A stretch of DNA of 64,000 nucleotides from Strigops habroptila (lineage: Eukaryota; Chordata; Aves; Psittaciformes; Psittacidae), in NCBI RefSeq assembly GCF_004027225.2, contig NC_044289.2, positions 496,001 through 560,000 on the forward strand, written 5' to 3'. Position 1 is the stretch's first letter. Every line of letters begins with the position of its first letter. The translations under genes were made by a program, and so were the position numbers. Under the pieces are notes generated by a model. The model made no database searches. It was not told the DNA's origin and saw nothing but the letters and a program-made list of their open reading frames with translations. Positions 58,401-64,000 of the stretch are shown piece after piece.

Positions 58401-61400
58401 AACAGAATTTTGTGTTAGAATGAGAACAAATAACTCTTTGGAAACATCAGCTCTATTTCTTCTTTTGATGCCAATTCTCTACAAAATAATGATACAGTGA
58501 AGAAATGTGCTGTGAGCTGTCTATTATTTGTGAGAATCTCTTTTCTCAGATTGCAGGCAGAGTTGCTGATGAAAGAGGTGCAGTGCTGGGGCATGAAGTT
58601 GGATATTGTATTCGGTTTGATGACTGCACGGATCCACAGGCTACAAGAATTAAGGTGAAACATGAACAATGTGTGGTTACTCTGAAAGGGTTAGCTGAAA
58701 CTCTCCAAGTACTTTTACAAAATTAATGAGAACCTTATGATGCCCAGTAAAGAGAATCCATTGCAGTTTTCAAGGTGGGTACCCCGAAAGTGTGCTTGAA
58801 AAGGCTGTGGCTATCCAAACCTTACTAAAGCGTGTACGTGTTCTTTTCTGCTAGACTGACAGCTACCATTGTGAAATTAAAGGGGATTTTCAAGGGAGGT
58901 GTGACCAGATGTTGGTACAGTGCTAGTGTGACCTGAGGCATCACTCGAAGTCATAGGGAAAGGCTGCAGTGAATCACAGCTGAAGTATCCCCACCACCCT
59001 AAAAATAGATTTTGGTTAAAAGCGCAGATAAAGCATGAGATGAGGAGGCAAACTGAGTGCAATGTGATGAGGATTCAGTAGTAAGCTTTGCAGCTGTTCT
59101 TCAGTGCTGTGAGCAGTATTAATGTTGCTTGTGTTGGTATAGATGAGAGTTTGCTGATGCTGGAACAGCAGTAATGATGAATGAGACAATTTGCTTAGAT
59201 TTTTGATTTCTGAGGCTAGTAGCTCTTTTAAAAGTGAAAGAACTGGAGATGCTTGTTCCTTAAATGCAGCTGAAATCTTCAGGTTATTTTGGGTTTTGGG
59301 TTTGGTTGGGTTTTTTTGAGCATGATGATTAATCATTTGGAGTTGGAAATCTGGAGATTTTTACCTTGCACACCAGTTCTTGCCTAGTTCAAGGCCACAT
59401 TTGGAATCCCAGGTCAAACTATTGATGACTACATAAAGCTGGTTGGGTTTCCATGGCCTAGTAGGAAGCAGTAAATTTAAATGTTGCATTTTGTTGGAAT
59501 GTTAAGGTTTGTGTTCTGGTCAGATATTAAGTGGTCTACTTTGAGACCTTTTGAGAGGGTCAATATTGCATTGACATGCAGGATGCTATTGCTAGAGCTG
59601 ATTTAGCTATGTTACAGACAACAGTGAAGAAACTTCTATTGCCACATTCCAGTGCTGCCAACCTGTTATTTTTATTTATTTTTTTTCAATACAAAAATAA
59701 CTTAAATACTGATTAGAAACCAGTCAGTCTGATCATCCCTGGGTTAGCATTCAGAAATACATTGACTTCCCTAGCTGCAAATTGATCAATTTAATAGATC
59801 GTGAGAAATTTAAAGGCAAGGAAAAATTCAGGCAAAAGCCTAGAAAATAATTGTCCTGGGTTCAGCTGTAACAGTTATTTTTCTCCTTCTTAGTAGCTGG
59901 TGCAGTGCTGTGGTTTTGACTTTAGTCTGAGAACAACGCTGATAACACACCGGTGTTTTAGTTGTTGCTCAGTAGTGCTTAACTCTGATGAAAGACTTTT
60001 CAGTCTCATGCTCTGCCAGGGAGGAGAGGAAGCCGTGAGGAAGCAGAGACAGGACACCTGACCCAAGCTGGCCAAAGGGGTATTCCATCCCACAGCACGT
60101 CATGCCCAGGATAGAAACTGGGGGAAGTTACCCGGAAGGCCCAGATCACTGCTCGGGTCAGGCTGGGTATCGGTTGGCGGGTGGTGAGCAATTGTATTGG
60201 GCATCACTTGTGTTTATTGTTTTTTTTTTCCCTTTCCCCTTTTAGTTTCATATTCTCTCCCCTTGTTTTTTCCCTTATCACTATTATTTTTAGTGGTAGT
60301 AGTTTTGTATTATACTTTAGTTATTGGACTGTTCTTATCTCAACCCGTGGGATTTACATTCTTTCAATTCTCCTCCTCATCTCTCCAGGAGGGAGGAGGG
60401 AACAAAAGGGGAGTGGGCGCGTGGCCGTGTGGTTCTGAGTTACCAGCTGGGCTTAAACCATGACAATAATCTATAAAAATCACATGGCTAATTAACACTA
60501 CTTGGTGGTTTTTGTTCACATTTTTCTTTGCATTCACTTTTAGTTTCTAACTGATGGTATGCTGGTGAGGGAGATGATGGCTGATCCTTTATTAACAAGA
60601 TACAGGTAAGGAACCATGGAATGAATGGTTGCTGAAGTGTAATTTGATAAACAACTGAACTTTTTTTAGGCTGAGATATGGTTATTATAAATTAAATACC
60701 AAAAGAGGTGAAAATTATTTTAGGAGTTTGACTTCTTGATGTTGTAAAGACTGTTAGAAAATCAGTTGATGACTGCAACACCAAACTCAGCAAGATTTGG
60801 TGCTGTGGTTTTGGAACAAAAGCTAAATGGGCTTCATCGCGTCTGAATAGTTTAATTTACTAGTTTTAAATTAACTTTCCTTTCTGATGCTAATCAAATA
60901 AAAGACTAAAAAGTCACCAACAAGCCCAGGCATATTCCAGTATGCAGACAAGCCATGCAGTACAGTAAAGCCAGACCCGTTTTTTCTACTCTTTTCCAAA
61001 TCTAGCCTGAATAAAGAACAGCATGTATGGGTCACATGTTGTTATCTACATTTTTCTCCCTACTTCGCTCTGTGCTTTTTTTAACTTCCACAGTTTTCTA
61101 AGCGAATGTGCACAGTAATAATCCAGCAGCAGATCTCAAATAATGGTATTTCTAGAAGATGGGAAGACACTGATTCTAGTCTCAATCATCAAACCATTTC
61201 TGAAATCTTATCTTTCTGCTTTATTCATAGTGCCATCATGCTGGATGAAGCCCATGAAAGGACTCTTTATACAGATATTGCCATTGGCTTACTAAGAAAG
61301 GTTATTTAATTTAATGTTCTCTGTAACCATTTTCATTTTCATCCTTTTTGTTAAACCTCTGATCCTGATGGCTGATTAGCAAATCCATTTGAGAGAGGGT

Positions 61401-63987
61401 GGTTTCTGATCCCTCATTATCCTACAGCCCGTTGTACATGCCCAACTATTTACTGTAGACATCTGTCATTCAGGATCCTCATGTTTCCTCCCCCTGATGC
61501 TGAAATGTCTCCTTATTAGCAAAAAGGTGGTCTTCATTCTGCTGCTGCTGATCATGTGAAGTGATCTGATAGGGAGTTATTGTTGACTTTCAACCTAGTG
61601 AAGATCTGACTCCCACCAGAAATTAAGAGTAAACAATAATGATTACAGACTGAGTGCCCTTAAAACGAATATGTAAACCTCCAGTCATCAGGCTGTTAGA
61701 TCTATGGAGTGATGAGCGTGCTTCAGTTCCTCAGCTGTTTTGTGTTGTCAAAGTGTTTTTAAAGAGAAGTTACTGGTAATCTGAATGCTCTAAGACTTGG
61801 TTTTAGCCTTATATCTCAGAAAATAGTTTTTACTCTGGATGTTCTTGGTCTCTATCCTAGGTTCAGAAGAAGCGTGGGGATCTTCGACTGATTGTGTCTT
61901 CAGCCACCTTGGATGCAGAGGTATAGCTCCAATATGGTTTGAAATGAAGTTACCTTAACTGGCAACTCCACTTCTATATATATATCTCTTTATCCTCTGT
62001 GGGGCTTGCTTCTTGTGAGGCGTTACTGCTGTTTGAGTGGTGGAGAGGAAAGAATGCAGGAAAAATAATCTGCTGTAGTTAGGTTGCTGCGTTTGGTTTT
62101 CATTTTGCATTAGCAAACTTTTTTGGAAGTGAATTTAAATAGGAATCTGCTTTTCATATATTGATGTCTCTTTTTTTCTTCCCTCCCCCCCCCACTTGGT
62201 ATTGGTGTATGAAAAGATGTTCACTTGGCTTAATCTAGTCTAGTAAGAGACATTGGTTTAGCTCTGTTTTGCTGATGGCAATAATTTGAGACAACCATAG
62301 GCTAGTAAAAATAAGTGATAAATGAGTAGATTCAATGTGAGTGAGATCCTGCTAGTTCCCTTGATTGACTTGTGGCCTGTGGAAGCTTATGTAACTTACT
62401 AAAAATGTTGTTAATTTAATTTTGAGTAGGAACAGAAAAAATGCTCTCCTAGGTCAGAGCAGTGTTTCTTCCAGCCTGGTGTTCTGTCTGGAGCAGCAGC
62501 AACAGTAGGAGATGCTGGTTAGGGAGAATGTGTGAACCTGTCCAGCTGCTGTGAGCCTGTTCTCTGTGAGCTGCCTCAGCACCTGCAGTGGTTGCCATAG
62601 AGATATTAGACAGTGCATTCCTGCGGTTTCCTTCTAGTGTGTGTTTATGGACCTGCTGTTTGTTAATTTGTCTTTGAATCTGCTTGATGAAGCTGCAAGT
62701 CTTCAGGACATCACGTGAGAGCAATTTTCAGTTTGCCACCTGCTATGTAATGAAGTACTTTATTTAATTTCTTCCTTTTCTGCTCGTTTCATCAGGGACC
62801 TCCTGGTTCTATTAGTGTGGGATTTATATTTTTTTTAAACACAAAAATAACCAACACCAGTTTTACATTTACTTTATTTGTCACCTTTGATTCTATACAC
62901 CTCAGCTGTGTTGCTTTTCAAACTTCTGCTCTCCAAGCAGAGCCACAGCCTTTTCAGTCTCTCATAAGGCAGCTGCTCCATTTCCTTTATTGTGTTCTTT
63001 GCTTTTCTCTGTACTTTTCCTAACTTCCCTGTGTCCTTCATGAGATGTGGTGTTGAGAGCTTGTGTGCAGCACTGAAGATGTAGGTGTACTGAGATTTCC
63101 TTTAGAGGCAAATACCATGTGCCATAAATTTATGATTGTAAGCTCTGGTAGCACTTGTACTGCTGTGTATTCTGTTCATTAGATGATGTTACAATACTCT
63201 GCTTTTGCAAATTTTTAACTGCCAAAAATAGCACATTTCAAATAGCTTACAGGTAATGTAAAAATAATAAGAGCAAAATTATTAGTATGACTATATTAAC
63301 GTTTGTTTAAATGCAGAAAGTTTATGGTGTCTCTATAATGGTCATGAAAGTCGAGATGGATTATTTGGGTTCTTAATGTTCATTCTTTTGCTATTATGCA
63401 TTTAAAATACTTTGTGGCAATAAAACTAAATTTATGAAGGTGTCTCGCAGTGCAGAAGACAAAAACCTTAAATCAGCCTTAACTGCTTTTACCAAAACTT
63501 TGAGGACCAATCATTTCTAAGTTCTTCTTAGCTTTGGCTTTGCTACTGTTATAGATCCATAAGAAGTTTATATATCTTCTTTTTCCAAGAGATTCTTCTT
63601 CTAGAAGATCAGTTCTTCTAAGTAACTTTATTACCTCTTTTTGATCTTTGCTTCTCAAAAGCACTAACCATGCAAGACACTCTGTGTGCCAAGTGCCTGA
63701 CGCCGGACAGGAGAGAAGGCAGCAAACCCCACATTTAAAATTTTTAAATTGGCACTGTCAAATTTATGAATAAAACACCCAAGTCCTAGTAATTGAACTT
63801 CTTCATGTCTTGAGGTTTCTCCCTTAATTCTTTGAAATATCAAACTGAAAGTGTTTGTTTTTATTTTAATGTAGAAATTCAGGAATTTCTTTAATCAAAA
63901 CAGTACCGGTGACCCCAGCAAAGATACCAGTGTGATCCTTACTGTGGAGGGGAGAACGTTTCCAGTGGACATCTTTTACATACAGAG
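52444..63987 (+). CDS. DHX35: DHX35 DEAH-box helicase, 5' part (9 exons)
   Basis: DHX35 is a DEAH/RHA-type ATP-dependent RNA helicase found in spliceosomal C complexes. Nine exons of 40, 134, 93, 78, 105, 62, 70, 60 and 113 bp join in phase to about 251 residues of roughly 700. Helicase motifs by residue: Walker A GETGCGKST 77-85, motif Ia TQPRRVAA 106-113, motif Ib FLTDGMLVRE 151-160, motif II DEAH 176-179, motif III SAT 208-210. N-terminus MAASVGPVKFWKPG matches human almost exactly. The remaining exons (RecA2, winged helix, OB fold) lie to the right of the window. Confidence 0.97.
52512..52581. repeat. 14-bp GC-rich tandem repeat, 5 copies
   Basis: Units alternate between cgggctccccacgg and cgggctctccccgg, five in all, inside DHX35 intron 1 in the CpG island. 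Confidence 0.85.
52835..53512 (+). mobile_element. Diverged CR1 LINE in DHX35 intron 1
   Basis: Recognisable but decayed: gagtttaacaaaggcaggtg, gggacatggacttactgaag, caggctctggaacaagcagt and aaggtctccagaggtccctg occur in CR1 order. Looks like an older subfamily than the element upstream of the gene. Confidence 0.7.
54723..54856 (+). CDS. DHX35: DHX35 exon 2
   Basis: 134 bp, tctag acceptor, gtaaag donor. Reads TEGPGVSISEERQSPAESSG and YNPYASLSVEQQRQKLPIFK, the N-terminal region before the helicase core. Confidence 0.95.
54857..55229 (+). other. DHX35: DHX35 intron 2
   Basis: 373-bp AT-rich GT-AG intron; nothing else seen. Confidence 0.8.
55230..55322 (+). CDS. DHX35: DHX35 exon 3 (Walker A)
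   Basis: 93 bp, 31 codons, tttcag acceptor, gtaagt donor. Reads LRNHILYLVENYQTLVLVG then ETGCGKSTQIPQ; contains the ATP-binding P-loop. Confidence 0.97.
55323..56155 (+). other. DHX35: DHX35 intron 3
   Basis: 0.8-kb GT-AG intron; nothing else recognised. Confidence 0.8.
56156..56233 (+). CDS. DHX35: DHX35 exon 4 (motif Ia)
   Basis: 78 bp, 26 codons, ttgcag acceptor, gtgagt donor. Reads YLAEAGWTAEGRVVGVTQPR then RVAAVS. Confidence 0.97.
56234..58549 (+). other. DHX35: DHX35 intron 4
   Basis: 2.3-kb AT-rich GT-AG intron with A runs near 56920 and 58068; no clear repeat family recognised. Confidence 0.8.
58550..58654 (+). CDS. DHX35: DHX35 exon 5
   Basis: 105 bp, 35 codons, tctcag acceptor, gtgaaa donor. 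Reads IAGRVADERGAVLGHEVGYC then IRFDDCTDPQATRIK. Confidence 0.97.
58655..60543 (+). other. DHX35: DHX35 intron 5 with a solo LTR
   Basis: 1.9-kb GT-AG intron; about a third is the solo LTR at 59852-60465. Confidence 0.85.
59852..60465 (+). mobile_element. Solo LTR of an avian endogenous retrovirus (ERVL-like)
   Basis: A 614-bp element starting TGTCCTGGGTTCAGCTG and ending GGCTTAAACCATGACA, flanked on both sides by ATAAT (59847-59851 and 60466-60470), a perfect 5-bp target-site duplication. No internal retroviral sequence or second LTR is present, so it is a solo LTR left by recombination. The ends and body resemble an avian LTR family with 5-bp duplications that I associate with ERVL; the family name needs a library search. 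It is in the sense orientation in DHX35 intron 5. Confidence 0.85.
60544..60605 (+). CDS. DHX35: DHX35 exon 6 (motif Ib)
   Basis: 62 bp, tttag acceptor, gtaagg donor. Reads FLTDGMLVREMMADPLLTRY and two bases of a Ser codon. Confidence 0.96.
60606..61230 (+). other. DHX35: DHX35 intron 6
   Basis: 0.6-kb GT-AG intron; nothing else recognised. Confidence 0.8.
61231..61300 (+). CDS. DHX35: DHX35 exon 7 (DEAH box)
   Basis: 70 bp, catag acceptor. Reads AIMLDEAHERTLYTDIAIGL then LRK. The donor gttatt is GT but otherwise weak; in-frame joining to the next exon supports it. Confidence 0.95.
61301..61860 (+). other. DHX35: DHX35 intron 7
   Basis: 0.56-kb GT-AG intron; nothing else recognised. Confidence 0.8.
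61861..61920 (+). CDS. DHX35: DHX35 exon 8 (SAT motif)
   Basis: 60 bp, 20 codons, cctag acceptor, gtatag donor. Reads VQKKRGDLRLIVSSATLDAE, including helicase motif III. Confidence 0.96.
61921..63874 (+). other. DHX35: DHX35 intron 8
   Basis: 2.0-kb AT-rich GT-AG intron with a C run near 62186; no gene or clear transposon recognised. Confidence 0.8.
63875..63987 (+). CDS. DHX35: DHX35 exon 9 (last in window)
   Basis: 113 bp, tgtag acceptor, gtgtgt donor. Reads KFRNFFNQNSTGDPSKDTSV then ILTVEGRTFPVDIFYIQ. The gene continues beyond 64000. Confidence 0.94.
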
Positions 63988-64000
63988 GTGTGTTCCTGTT

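Overview
This is vertebrate nuclear DNA, almost certainly avian. It carries spliced genes with GT-AG introns, many CR1 LINE 3' ends, and a solo LTR that resembles the avian ERVL-type family. The gene order PPP1R16B - FAM83D - DHX35 matches human 20q11-q12 (chicken chromosome 20). All genes are on the + strand. I read the exons by eye from splice sites, phase continuity and remembered family proteins; no search was run.

Layout. Positions 1-19312 are intron of PPP1R16B (TIMAP), whose first coding exons, including the PP1-docking motif, lie upstream of the window. Nine coding exons from 19313 to 30588 complete that gene, followed by a long 3' UTR to about 35.2-35.7 kb. FAM83D copy 1 (36218-42305, 4 exons, 567 aa) is full length. 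A second FAM83D copy (44920-48873, 4 exons, 378 aa) has the same exon sizes and phases for exons 1-3 but a shortened tail. DHX35, a DEAH-box helicase, starts at 52444; nine exons (about 251 residues, Walker A to just past the SAT motif) are present and the gene runs off the right edge.

The most unusual structure is the FAM83D pair. Exon 2 is only about 61% and exon 3 about 81% identical at protein level, so the duplication is old. Yet a 1018-bp block (36161-37178 versus 44863-45880), running from the TATA box through exon 1 into a CR1 element in intron 1, aligns with no indels and about 13 substitutions, and exon 1 proteins differ at one residue of 151. This suggests recent gene conversion, or an assembly artefact. 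Copy 2 keeps the DUF1669 domain, including the two residues known to be needed for CK1 binding in human FAM83D. It has lost, by frameshift and stop, the TQT-rich tail, and a decayed remnant of that tail lies just downstream in another frame. Both copies also share a GC-AG third intron.

Other content: CR1 fragments throughout, an ERVL-like solo LTR with a perfect 5-bp target-site duplication in a DHX35 intron, several small minisatellites, homopolymer runs, and candidate conserved or CpG-rich intronic patches.
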